This document shows positions 14,210-22,394 of a stretch of DNA of 28,786 bases, one piece after another. The first letter of the stretch is position 1, and each line of letters opens with the position of its first letter. A program made the translations under genes and the position numbers. The DNA comes from DAOSEC01 sp035362935. GTDB taxonomy: Bacteria; Bacillota_I; Bacilli_A; ML615J-28; CAG-313. The stretch is from the NCBI GenBank assembly GCA_035362935.1, contig DAOSEC010000021.1, forward strand, positions 1-28,786. Direction: 5' to 3'. The notes under the pieces are model-generated. The model saw only the letters and a list, made by a program, of their open reading frames with translations, was not told where the DNA came from and searched no databases.

Positions 14210-15850
14210 ATGTTCAAACTACAAGTCAATCAAGAGACAAAAACATTCCAAGAAAAAGTTAAATTAATCCATCTCATTAACGATCCTGAAAAAGAATACT
14301 TTGTTGCTTTGGTCAATAATCGTATTCGCGAACTTAGTTATGAGGTTAGTTACGATGCAACCATTGAGTTTCTTAACACAAAGCATCCAGAAGCGGTATC
14401 TGTTTATGAAACGAGTTTACGATATTTGGTCGCAATGGCGTTTAAAAACATTTATCCTGATTTTAGTCTAAAATTCAACTATAGTATTTCTCGATCTATT
14501 TTTTGTAGAATTACAAATCTCGAGACACAAATTGATATGAAAAACATAGTTAATAACCTCATGCAAGAAATGACAAGATTGGTTAATCTTGACTTACCTT
14601 TTGTTCGCAAAGTGGTACCAAACGAAGAGGCAATCGAGTTTTATAAGGAAAACAATTATAGCGATAAAATAGATATTATTGCATATCGACCTGAGAAAAA
14701 TGTCCATTTTTATACATGCAATGGATATACAAACTATATGTACGGATACATGGTTCCATCAACAGGATACTTAAAACATTATATTCTAAGACCTTATCAC
14801 CCTGGTATTTTAATTCAATATCCAAGAGCAGAATCTAACGGAACGATTCCAATTTTTGAAGATGCTCCTGTTTACGGTAGAACGCTAAAAGATGCATCAA
14901 AATGGGCGGATATTTGTGATGCAAGCAATATAGCTTCCCTCAACAAGCAAATCAAGGCTGGAAAAACAGTAGAAGTGGTACACATGAACGAGTCTCATCA
15001 TAATGCAATGCTTGCTGAACTTGGAAATAGGATTAAATCGGATATTGAAAACATTAGATTAATTGCAATTGCTGGGCCTTCTTCTTCAGGAAAAACAACA
15101 TTCTCAACACGTTTAAAAATTGAACTTATGACCAAGGGTCTTAAACCCGTTATGATTTCTTTGGACGACTATTATTTGGATAGAGAACAAATCCAGCCAG
15201 ATGAAAACGGTGAAGTTGATTTAGAAAACATTAATACACTGGATATTGATCTATTTAGTCAAAATATGCTCTCACTAATTCGTGGTGAAGAGGTAGAAAT
15301 ACCACATTTCGATTTCAAGGTTGGGCGTAGAAGCGGATACAAGAAACTGCGAATCGGAGAAGATAGCCCGATCATTATTGAAGGAATTCATGCATTGAAT
15401 GACGCACTTACCTCAAATATTCCAAAACATCAAAAATTTAAAATTTTCATTAGCCCTCAATTACAAATGAATATTGACAACCATAATCCAATTAGCATAA
15501 CGGATTTACGACTCTTACGAAGAATTGTGCGCGATAAGAAATTTAGAAACTCACCTGCAATCAAAACCATATCCATGTGGCCTTCAGTCAGAAGAGGTGA
15601 ATTTAGATGGATTTATCCGCATCAAGAAGGTGCAGATTACATCTTTAATTCTGGGCTTGCATATGAACTATGTGTAATGAAAAAATATGCTATGCCAACC
15701 CTATTAGAAATAGATCGCAATAGTGAATATTTCATCGCAGCAAACCGACTCATTAAGTTCTTAAAGTACTTTGAAGAAATTGACGATAAAGTTGTTCCAT
15801 GTAACTCATTATTAAGAGAATTTATTGGCGATAGTTGCTTTAATGTCTAA
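14210..15850 (+). CDS. Uridine kinase-like protein fused to TGS and ThrRS editing-like domains
   Basis: The 546 residues have a C-terminal P-loop kinase of the uridine kinase/phosphoribulokinase type: Walker A GPSSSGKTT (289-297), SLDDYYLDR, the HFDFKVGRRSG lid region and IIIEGIHAL. The N-terminal half resembles that of threonyl-tRNA synthetase: a TGS-like domain (about 1-65) and the second additional domain (about 68-190), with SLRYLVAMAFKNIYP in place of the HSxxH helix and MVPSTGYL near its end. The His pairs of the editing site are missing, so that site is probably non-catalytic. The family is known in Bacillota as a nucleoside kinase, and the true substrate is uncertain. ATG 14210 lies eight bases after AAAGGGG; the TTG at 14204 is too close. 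Confidence 0.85.
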   Translation: MFKLQVNQETKTFQEKVKLIHLINDPEKEYFVALVNNRIRELSYEVSYDATIEFLNTKHPEAVSVYETSLRYLVAMAFKNIYPDFSLKFNYSISRSIFCRITNLETQIDMKNIVNNLMQEMTRLVNLDLPFVRKVVPNEEAIEFYKENNYSDKIDIIAYRPEKNVHFYTCNGYTNYMYGYMVPSTGYLKHYILRPYHPGILIQYPRAESNGTIPIFEDAPVYGRTLKDASKWADICDASNIASLNKQIKAGKTVEVVHMNESHHNAMLAELGNRIKSDIENIRLIAIAGPSSSGKTTFSTRLKIELMTKGLKPVMISLDDYYLDREQIQPDENGEVDLENINTLDIDLFSQNMLSLIRGEEVEIPHFDFKVGRRSGYKKLRIGEDSPIIIEGIHALNDALTSNIPKHQKFKIFISPQLQMNIDNHNPISITDLRLLRRIVRDKKFRNSPAIKTISMWPSVRRGEFRWIYPHQEGADYIFNSGLAYELCVMKKYAMPTLLEIDRNSEYFIAANRLIKFLKYFEEIDDKVVPCNSLLREFIGDSCFNV

Positions 15851-15853
15851 ATA

Positions 15854-15886
15854 AAAATGTTTCCGAGAAATCGGAAACATTTTTTC
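15854..15886. terminator. Bidirectional terminator between the kinase gene and the zinc-ribbon membrane gene
   Basis: A 13-bp perfect stem (15854-15866 with 15871-15883), a GAAA tetraloop and a T run on both outer sides. It ends at the stop of the convergent gene. Confidence 0.9.
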
Positions 15887-16576
15887 TTATATATGAAATC
15901 TTTTTTTGAGTTCTTGTTTGGTTGCCCTACCTGCAAATACCCACATTCCTAAGAAAGTTAAAAATCCAATACTTGCAGCAACAACACTTGGCCACATGAT
16001 GGATATGATACCTGGGAAAACAAAATACAAAATAAGTGGAATCAATCCTAAAAAATTGATATTTAACAAATAGATAACATATTCACCATATTTAGAACTT
16101 TTGATAAAAACAAGCATTAAAATTGCCACCGTCGCTATCACAGTTAGAAATGGGGTAACATAATCCAGTGCCCACGGTTCTGGTGAATACGTGTATTTTT
16201 CAATAATCACAAGTAGAATTGGCAGTGCTATTGTTTGAAACACAAGTTTTCTACCGATGTTGATTTTCGCAATGACTGTATTCTTGATTAAAATCCATCC
16301 GTAAAGTACACAGCCTATCACAATGATTGACCATGGACTACGATTGGCTTGCCATGTCATTATATTTACAATCGCAGAAACGAAAATGGCTACAATGGAT
16401 AAGAATATGAAAATCTTAACAAGCACTCCATCTTTATAACTTTTTGGTTGATATCCGGGATAAGGAGCATATGTTGTCTGGCTCACATGTTCATTTTTTT
16501 CTAACACCGTGAAACATAGAGGACAAGTCATGCGCTGTGTGTTTAGCGTGATATTACATTTTTTACAATACTTCAT
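15887..16576 (-). CDS. Zinc-ribbon multipass membrane protein (DUF6320-like)
   Basis: A 229-residue membrane protein. It opens with a small zinc ribbon (Cys4, Cys7, Cys18, Cys21), then about 30 polar residues rich in Tyr and Pro, then six probable transmembrane segments between about 53 and 212 and a basic C-terminal tail. The layout matches the DUF6320 family, often encoded beside condensation-type acyltransferase proteins in Bacillota; that assignment is from memory of the pattern. It begins two bases after the stop of the acyltransferase-like gene, and its GGAGGTG site lies in that gene's last codons, so the two are surely co-translated. The function is unknown. A joint role in making or moving an acylated envelope product is an inference. 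Confidence 0.75.
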   Translation of the reverse strand: MKYCKKCNITLNTQRMTCPLCFTVLEKNEHVSQTTYAPYPGYQPKSYKDGVLVKIFIFLSIVAIFVSAIVNIMTWQANRSPWSIIVIGCVLYGWILIKNTVIAKINIGRKLVFQTIALPILLVIIEKYTYSPEPWALDYVTPFLTVIATVAILMLVFIKSSKYGEYVIYLLNINFLGLIPLILYFVFPGIISIMWPSVVAASIGFLTFLGMWVFAGRATKQELKKRFHI

Positions 16577-16578
16577 AT

Positions 16579-17856
16579 CTACACCTCCAACTCATTTGAT
16601 TCAACCGTGATGTTTACGTTTTGGCTTGTCAAGAATCGGAAAAATTCGCGTTCTAAATCACGCTCAACTGCCAGCGTAGAAAATGAAATGATTAGCTTAT
16701 TGTTATACGTTGCAACAGCTGCGTTCTTCTTACAAATGCTACTTGCTCCAATTGAGAATTCGAAGTGACTAACATGATTTTTCATGGATTCTGGCAATTC
16801 TACTACACCTAGATTGGATAATGCATAGGAGTTGAGATCTTCACCTAATAACTTGTATCCAATTCTCATCGCCACAACCTTAATAAATAGTGGTGTAATT
16901 CTCATAAAGAAGTTTTTCTCAAATTTAACATTCGATACCAAATAAGCAAGGAGTCTATTTTTATCAACACCTTCTCTTATTTGTTTTGCGGTGTCTTGTA
17001 AAATCTCATCAAAAGTCAAATCTTTTCCACTTAAGTATTGTGTGGTTCTTACAAACAATGCAAAGTTTCGCAATGTTTTTGAGTCGAATACTTTTCTTAA
17101 ATTAACTGGGACAAAAAAGCGAAATGCTCGTTTTGTTTTTGCATACTTTAGTTCTGTGATGTAAGCACAATAAGTAATGACACCACATAGATATTCGGTA
17201 ATCGTAACGTTCTTTTCTTTTGACAATCGTTTTAAATCATCTATATCGATGATACCGTGAATGATTCCTTGCCAATACTCATCGTAGTTGGTTCCTTTTA
17301 AATGGTATGCTTTTGTTTCTTTTCGGTTGACCTTAACTGACTTATCATAATTTTTTAGGAAACTATCTTGTTCTTCCGCCTTTAAAATTTCAATTTCATC
17401 TGTGATCACTAATCCATCCGATGACACTTTATTGCCAAGTAGTTTTAAGTATTGATACATTAGAGCTTTTAAGAATTCCATTGCTCCCGTTCCATCTGTA
17501 ATCGAGTGAAACACTTCTAATGAAAGGCGTTTCCCATAATACAGTGTTCGAAACAAAAAGTCATTGTTTGTCTTAAACTCTAAATATTTACCAATAAATG
17601 GGTCTTCCTCTTGGATAAATGGTAATTTATGATTTTCCTCAAAATAATACCAAAACAATCCTTTTCGGATTCTGACATTGAAACTTGGAAATCGTTTGAT
17701 GATATCAACGAGTGCTTGTTGTAACACCTCTTTGTTGATGTCTTCTTTCATTACCGCTCCAACTCGAAACATATATGTGCGTTTGATACTAGCCACAGCA
17801 GGAAACACCTTTGCAGCATTATCAAGTTTATACCATTTTGCATGATATCTATGCAT
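16579..17856 (-). CDS. Condensation/alcohol acetyltransferase-like protein
   Basis: A 425-residue soluble-looking protein of the chloramphenicol acetyltransferase-like superfamily that includes NRPS condensation domains, Pap-type and alcohol acetyltransferases. The active-site HxxxDG is HSITDG (His117, Asp121, Gly122). The N-terminal half has the family's opening pattern (VGAVMKEDINKEVLQQAL...RFPSFNVRI), and the C-terminal half includes VPVNLRKVF and NLGVVELPESM, equivalent to the second floor-loop region. There is no carrier protein or NRPS module nearby, so it is probably stand-alone, transferring an acyl group to an alcohol or amine; donor and acceptor are unknown. It has its own AAGGG site and is closely followed by the zinc-ribbon membrane gene. 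Confidence 0.82.
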   Translation of the reverse strand: MHRYHAKWYKLDNAAKVFPAVASIKRTYMFRVGAVMKEDINKEVLQQALVDIIKRFPSFNVRIRKGLFWYYFEENHKLPFIQEEDPFIGKYLEFKTNNDFLFRTLYYGKRLSLEVFHSITDGTGAMEFLKALMYQYLKLLGNKVSSDGLVITDEIEILKAEEQDSFLKNYDKSVKVNRKETKAYHLKGTNYDEYWQGIIHGIIDIDDLKRLSKEKNVTITEYLCGVITYCAYITELKYAKTKRAFRFFVPVNLRKVFDSKTLRNFALFVRTTQYLSGKDLTFDEILQDTAKQIREGVDKNRLLAYLVSNVKFEKNFFMRITPLFIKVVAMRIGYKLLGEDLNSYALSNLGVVELPESMKNHVSHFEFSIGASSICKKNAAVATYNNKLIISFSTLAVERDLEREFFRFLTSQNVNITVESNELEV

Positions 17857-17880
17857 TGTAGATACCCTTGTAGTGAAACA

Positions 17881-18624
17881 CTACCCTTTCATTTTTTTAT
17901 CAAATTCGTACATTATAATGCTGGCGGCGATGCCAACATTTAACGATTCTAGTTGAGTATTTGTTTTAATATAGATTCGTTCATCGGCTAACTCTAGCAC
18001 TTCTTGTTTAATGCCGCTACCTTCATTACCTAAGCAAATTGCATATGGTGTTTTTAATTGTATTTGGCTAATCTCAATGGCTTTGTCAAGCGTTGTAACG
18101 TAAAGTGTAATCTTTGACTGTCTCAAGTGGTGAATCATTTCTACAATGTTTCCGCGAATAAAGCCCATATGAAACAATGATCCTTGAGTTGCCCTAACAA
18201 CTTTTTCGTTATAGATGTCAACACAATCTGACCCTAGCAAGATAACTTCTATTCCAAATCCGAGTGCACTTCGAATAATCGTTCCAAGATTTCCTGGGTC
18301 TTGAATCCCATCTAACAACAAATAACGATTTTTGTTATACTCGGCGGATGGTTTCATCGAGACAACACCAACGATATCTTGAGGTGTTTTTGTAGACGAC
18401 AATTTTTCAATGACTTCATAACTAACTTGATGGGTTGTAATGTCTTGGTATGGAGCATCTTCCGAAGTGGTAAATACCATATCTAATAATTCTGCTTTAT
18501 ATGCCTCTTCTATGAGATGATATCCTTCTACTAAGAATTTTTGTTCGTGGTCACGATACTTTTTATCTTTTAATTTGATAACCTGTTTTATTTTTTCATT
18601 TTGAACAGATGTAATCTTTGTCAT
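17881..18624 (-). CDS. SpoU/TrmH-family RNA 2'-O-methyltransferase
   Basis: A SPOUT-fold enzyme using S-adenosylmethionine to methylate a ribose in rRNA or tRNA. The 247 residues contain an N-terminal substrate-binding domain (KFLVEGYHLIEEA, as in RlmB and YsgA), motif 1 DGIQDPGNLGTIIRSA, motif 2 ending in RATQGSLFH, and motif 3 with LGNEGSG and SLNVGIAASIIMYE, which form the trefoil-knot cofactor pocket. The exact target nucleotide is not readable. ATG 18624 is chosen for its 9-base distance to AAGAG; ATG 18633 is a possible alternative, three bases after the upstream stop. It sits in a run of co-directional genes. Confidence 0.9.
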   Translation of the reverse strand: MTKITSVQNEKIKQVIKLKDKKYRDHEQKFLVEGYHLIEEAYKAELLDMVFTTSEDAPYQDITTHQVSYEVIEKLSSTKTPQDIVGVVSMKPSAEYNKNRYLLLDGIQDPGNLGTIIRSALGFGIEVILLGSDCVDIYNEKVVRATQGSLFHMGFIRGNIVEMIHHLRQSKITLYVTTLDKAIEISQIQLKTPYAICLGNEGSGIKQEVLELADERIYIKTNTQLESLNVGIAASIIMYEFDKKMKG

Positions 18625-18636
18625 AGGTATCATCTC

Positions 18637-19254
18637 TTAATAATTGACAATTGGTAGAACAAAATCAAACAATAAGAATAAATTCGCAGCTAAAAATAAA
18701 ACACCATGTAAGATAAAAATATATCCAAACATACGTTTGTTATCTTTGTTTTGAATAAGACCATAAATAGTCCAGGTTATCACCAATAATACAATTGGTA
18801 TTGTATACAGTGTGAGTCCAAGCAGTAACCAAACCGGTGCTGTATTTGCCATATTTGGTAGCTTGTAACTTATAAAATAAAGTACTTCTAATCCTATCAC
18901 TTTAATTAAAGCTGGGATGTTTAGGAATACTACAAAGAACGGATAAACAAACATCCACCAACTAACCTTTGAAATCCAACTTGTATCTTTTGTTTCTTCA
19001 AACAATTTTTCGGGGTATCGATCCTCTAAAATCGAATATTCATCTTCTAACTCTGCTAGTTCTTCTAGTGTAATCGATGAACTACCATCCACTAACATTT
19101 CTTCATTGTATTGATTAATTAGCTTAAGAACTTCTTGTTTTCTGGCAAGACCAACTTCTCGTCTCAATTGCCTTCTTGATTTTTTTGCTTCGGTTTCTTC
19201 CACATTTGTTACGTTTTCTTCTGGTGTTTCAATCATAATCAACTTCGCAAGCAA
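18637..19254 (-). CDS. Hypothetical membrane protein with a charged N-terminal half
   Basis: I do not recognise the family. The 205 residues start with about 90 soluble, highly charged residues: an acidic stretch, then basic KKSRRQLRREVG, then acidic helices with coiled-coil-like spacing. Three probable transmembrane segments follow (about 97-120, 140-162 and 175-198). It is the first gene of the minus-strand run leading to the RNA methyltransferase, acyltransferase-like and zinc-ribbon genes. The start is unclear: TTG 19254 lies nine bases from AAAGGAG, whereas ATG 19236 lies 27 bases away beyond a hairpin. A function tied to the cell envelope is possible but unsupported. Confidence 0.7.
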   Translation of the reverse strand: MLAKLIMIETPEENVTNVEETEAKKSRRQLRREVGLARKQEVLKLINQYNEEMLVDGSSSITLEELAELEDEYSILEDRYPEKLFEETKDTSWISKVSWWMFVYPFFVVFLNIPALIKVIGLEVLYFISYKLPNMANTAPVWLLLGLTLYTIPIVLLVITWTIYGLIQNKDNKRMFGYIFILHGVLFLAANLFLLFDFVLPIVNY

Positions 19255-19261
19255 AGCTTGC
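19247..19261 (-). promoter_or_regulatory. Hairpin over the start of the membrane-protein gene
   Basis: GCAAGC (19261-19256), a three-base loop and GCTTGC (19252-19247) form a perfect 6-bp stem. It contains the TTG start (19254-19252) and lies between AAAGGAG (19270-19264) and the in-frame ATG (19236). Confidence 0.5.
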
Positions 19262-19323
19262 TACTCCTTTCGTAACTTTTTATACTATATACTACCATAA
19301 ATTGTAGAGTTTTAAAAGAAATA

Positions 19324-20556
19324 TTATATTTCAAAGAGTTCGTGTAAGGTATTTTCTTCTAACGAAGAATGATATTGACTAGAATCAATCTCGAGTGTTT
19401 TAATCGTATCAATGGCTTCTGTAATCAGTGGTTCATAGTCAAACTTATACTCTTGCATTTTTGCAAACTTAACTCTTGGTCGAATGCTTGGGTGCTTTGG
19501 AACAAATACCGTGCAACAATCGTCATATGGTCTAATTGATATATTATAGGTGTTGATTTCTTTTGATAAATCCACAATATCTTCTTTGTCCATCGTAACA
19601 AGCGGTCGTAAAACTGGCAACTTAATTGGCTCGTTGATTGTTGCTAAACTTTCTAAAGTTTGGGAAGCAACTTGCCCAACACTTTCTCCTGTTACCAAAG
19701 CACGTATATTATGTTTTAATCCGTATGCCTCAGCTATGCGGTACATCATTCTACGCATAATCGTGATTATATAATCCTCATCGACAGCGCGAAAAATAGC
19801 CTCTTGTAAAGGTGTAAAGTGAACAATGTGTAGTTTAATCTTATTTGCGTACGTGTACTTTGCGATTTGCTTGGTTAAGTCAATTACCTTTTGTTCGGAA
19901 AGTTTTGAGGTGTGTGGGTAAGAAGCAAAGTGAATTGCTTCAACTTCCATCCCTCGTTTGATTGATAAGTATCCTGCAACGACACTATCAATTCCTCCAC
20001 TCATCATTAGTAGCGCTTTTCCTGTTGTACCAGATGGGAACCCACCCATACCTTTGATCACCTTGGTATATATAAACGTGCCTTCTACCCTGATGTCAAT
20101 GTCTAATATCATATTCGGATTATGAACATCCGCTTTTAACCCTGGAATTCTTTGAAACAAGTGTCTTGACACTTCTTGTGTTACTTCCAATGATTTCATA
20201 GGAAACAGTTTGTCTGCACGGTTGGTCTCTACCTTAAAGGTAAATCCTTGATTCATTGAATCATTTATTAACACATGTTCTGCGGTTTGCTTGATTTGAT
20301 CTAACTCGTTTTCACATCTAGCAACCAAAGAGAAGGAATAAATCCCTGGAATTTCTGTTAGTAATTCGCAGATTTCTTCGATATTTTCTTCATTTGTCAA
20401 AATGTAAAATCTTAGTCCTGCTGACTTATATTGTAGTGATTTATATTTTTTTAACTTTCTTTTGATATGTTCTTGAATTCGTTTGGTGAATTGCTTTTTA
20501 TTATCACCTTTTAATACAAATTCTCCATAACGAATCAATATGCAATCGTATAACAT
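19324..20556 (-). CDS. thiI: tRNA 4-thiouridine synthetase ThiI
   Basis: ThiI adenylates uridine 8 of tRNA and replaces its oxygen with sulfur. The 410 residues show an N-terminal ferredoxin-like region, a THUMP domain (about 60-165) and a PP-loop ATPase with SGGIDS (186-191). RPYDDCCTVFVP (Cys347/348) holds the Cys expected to act in sulfur handling. The C-terminal rhodanese domain of E. coli ThiI is absent, as in other Gram-positive forms, so sulfur should come directly from the desulfurase. That enzyme's gene ends two bases upstream, and AGGAG for thiI lies inside its last codons. Confidence 0.96.
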   Translation of the reverse strand: MLYDCILIRYGEFVLKGDNKKQFTKRIQEHIKRKLKKYKSLQYKSAGLRFYILTNEENIEEICELLTEIPGIYSFSLVARCENELDQIKQTAEHVLINDSMNQGFTFKVETNRADKLFPMKSLEVTQEVSRHLFQRIPGLKADVHNPNMILDIDIRVEGTFIYTKVIKGMGGFPSGTTGKALLMMSGGIDSVVAGYLSIKRGMEVEAIHFASYPHTSKLSEQKVIDLTKQIAKYTYANKIKLHIVHFTPLQEAIFRAVDEDYIITIMRRMMYRIAEAYGLKHNIRALVTGESVGQVASQTLESLATINEPIKLPVLRPLVTMDKEDIVDLSKEINTYNISIRPYDDCCTVFVPKHPSIRPRVKFAKMQEYKFDYEPLITEAIDTIKTLEIDSSQYHSSLEENTLHELFEI

Positions 20557-20558
20557 TC

Positions 20559-21683
20559 TTATTCTCCTGTAATTTCTTGTAAAGCTTCGATTAAGATCTG
20601 AATTTCTTCTTCGGTATTAAGGTGCGATAAACTGATACGTATGCTTGACATGGCACGATTTTCATCATGGAATGTCGCAAACACTGTTTTTTCTAGTCGC
20701 TTATCTTTTGAACTACATGCAGCCCCTGTTGACACCATGATATCTTTTTGTTCGAGATGACGAACCAATACCTCACCATTAATGGAAGGGATGGATATGT
20801 TTAGAATATATGGTGATGTATTCATTTTTGGCGAGTTGATTAATATTTTAGGATTACTCTCTAATCCGCTTCTCAATTGGTTGTATTTTTTAAGCACATC
20901 TTGATAATGTTCTTCTAACACTGCGTTATACTTTTTCACTGCTTTTGTGGTAGCAACAGCATTCGCTAAATCAACTGTGCCTGGTTTGATTCCAAATTGT
21001 TGTTTAGAACCATATAAATGTTGTTCTAAATCCAAATCTGTTTTATAAACTAGAGCACCAGATCCTTTGGTTCCATAAATTTTGTGCGTGCTAAGTGTAA
21101 ACATATCCACATCATTTAAATCAAAGTCTGGTTTCACTTTTGTTAATCCTTGAACCGCATCTACTAGCAAACTACATTTCGGATATTGCTTTACAATCTC
21201 CATAACTTCTTTGATTGGTTGAATCGTTCCAATCACGTTGTTTACCCACATTACCGATACTAGAACCGTATCTTTGTTCATAAGTTCCCTTAATTCCTCT
21301 AAATTGATGAGGCCATTTTGGTCAACACTTAAAAAGCTTACGCGTACTCCGTGGTGTTCCATGCTACGAAACACTTCTGAAACGGCAGGATGTTCAACCG
21401 ACGTTGTAATAATATGTCTTTTTTTTCCATGATATTTGTTTACAATTCCATAGATAGCAAGATTGTTTGCTTCCGTAGAACCAGATGTGTAAATGATTCT
21501 TTTTCCAGATAAATTTAAACATTCTTGGAATTCTTTATAACTATGGTTTAACAATTCATTGCTACGTAAGCCAAAGCGGTGTAAACTGCTTGAATTGCCC
21601 CAGTATTCTTTTGCGATTTTGTTATACGTTTTTAATATATCCGGATCAACCGGAGTTGTAGCTGCGTAATCGAAATAAATCAT
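20559..21683 (-). CDS. nifZ: Cysteine desulfurase, NifS/IscS-like, partner of ThiI
   Basis: A PLP enzyme that converts cysteine to alanine and holds the sulfur as a persulfide. In 374 residues: TSGSTEANN binds the cofactor, His98 stacks over it, Lys201 in STHKIYG forms the Schiff base, and Cys323 in STGAACSS is the persulfide residue on a short loop. Gene order with thiI matches the dedicated desulfurase NifZ of B. subtilis, so its product is likely s4U in tRNA and perhaps thiamine; general Fe-S supply cannot be excluded. It has its own promoter, back to back with that of the methionine sulfoxide reductase gene. Confidence 0.93.
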   Translation of the reverse strand: MIYFDYAATTPVDPDILKTYNKIAKEYWGNSSSLHRFGLRSNELLNHSYKEFQECLNLSGKRIIYTSGSTEANNLAIYGIVNKYHGKKRHIITTSVEHPAVSEVFRSMEHHGVRVSFLSVDQNGLINLEELRELMNKDTVLVSVMWVNNVIGTIQPIKEVMEIVKQYPKCSLLVDAVQGLTKVKPDFDLNDVDMFTLSTHKIYGTKGSGALVYKTDLDLEQHLYGSKQQFGIKPGTVDLANAVATTKAVKKYNAVLEEHYQDVLKKYNQLRSGLESNPKILINSPKMNTSPYILNISIPSINGEVLVRHLEQKDIMVSTGAACSSKDKRLEKTVFATFHDENRAMSSIRISLSHLNTEEEIQILIEALQEITGE

Positions 21684-21722
21684 CGTTTCACGTCCTTTGT
21701 TTCTAATTCCTTACATTAATTA

Positions 21723-21752
21723 ATTATATCATTGAATCATACAAAAAGTAAA
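21723..21752 (-). promoter_or_regulatory. Promoter of the desulfurase-thiI operon
   Basis: On the minus strand, TTTACT (21752-21747), an 18-base spacer and a perfect TATAAT (21728-21723). The -35 lies six bases from that of the divergent gene. Confidence 0.6.
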
Positions 21753-21758
21753 ATATAA

Positions 21759-21787
21759 TTGCAAAACCCCTCTTTTCCCATTATAAT
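21759..21787 (+). promoter_or_regulatory. Promoter of the GAF-type sulfoxide reductase gene
   Basis: TTGCAA (21759-21764), a 17-base spacer and TATAAT (21782-21787). The leader is about 63 bases and holds a 14-base dyad at 21817-21830. Confidence 0.7.
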
Positions 21788-21816
21788 ATAACTACATAAA
21801 AATAGGTTGGTTATAA

Positions 21817-21830
21817 GTAACATTTGTTAC
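21817..21830. promoter_or_regulatory. Dyad GTAACA-N2-TGTTAC in the msrC leader
   Basis: A perfect inverted repeat with 6-base arms about 30 bases downstream of the predicted transcription start. The same 14 bases recur at 28617-28630, near the start of the PucR-type gene. It may be an operator or a small hairpin. Confidence 0.35.
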
Positions 21831-21856
21831 AACATCTTAAACAGGAGGCAAAATTT

Positions 21857-22372
21857 ATGTTTCATCCCGTTCCACTGTCTGGCAGTAAAAAAGAAAATTA
21901 TGAAACGATGTTAATGATGCTCAAAGGGCTCATCCAAGGAGAAAAAAATATATATGCGAATTTAGCAAATGCATCGAGCTTGTTTAGTTACTTCTTGCCT
22001 GAGATTAACTGGGTTGGATTTTACATCTACGACGAAGCCGATAAAGAACTTGTACTAGGACCCTTTCAAGGGTTACCTGCTTGCATTCGAATCAAACCAG
22101 ACAATGGTGTTTGTGGAGCAAGTTTCACTATGCAAACAATGCTTGTTGTACCGAATGTTCACTTGTTTAAAAACCACATCGCTTGTGATTCTGCTACCAA
22201 TTCTGAAATCGTCATTCCAATCATGATTGATAAAAAAGTTTGGGGTCTTCTCGATATCGATTCACCAAAGCTAGATCGCTTTGATGACATTGATGAAGAA
22301 TACTTACAAAAGGCAGTGACCATCCTCGAAAAAGAAATTAATAAATCACTTCATCCAAAAAAGAAACAGTAG
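21857..22372 (+). CDS. msrC: Free methionine-R-sulfoxide reductase (GAF domain)
   Basis: A single-GAF-domain enzyme that repairs free L-methionine-(R)-sulfoxide, with a thiol reductant such as thioredoxin. The 171 residues match the family closely: NWVGFYIYD, LGPFQGLPACIRI, GVCGAS, HIACDSATNSEIVIPI and GLLDIDSP. The three conserved cysteines are all present (Cys76, Cys86, Cys110). AGGAGG lies nine bases before ATG 21857; the longer in-frame TTG start at 21824 overlaps the leader dyad and has no ribosome site. Its place near thiI and rpsD resembles the order around ytsP in B. subtilis. The stop codon lies inside its terminator stem. Confidence 0.92.
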   Translation: MFHPVPLSGSKKENYETMLMMLKGLIQGEKNIYANLANASSLFSYFLPEINWVGFYIYDEADKELVLGPFQGLPACIRIKPDNGVCGASFTMQTMLVVPNVHLFKNHIACDSATNSEIVIPIMIDKKVWGLLDIDSPKLDRFDDIDEEYLQKAVTILEKEINKSLHPKKKQ

Positions 22373-22394
22373 TTATTTACACTACTGTTTTTTG
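22364..22394. terminator. Bidirectional terminator overlapping two stop codons
   Basis: A 10-bp stem (22364-22373 with 22381-22390), a 7-base loop and a T run. The msrC stop (22370-22372) is in the stem, and the acyltransferase stop (22377-22379) is in the loop. Confidence 0.8.
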
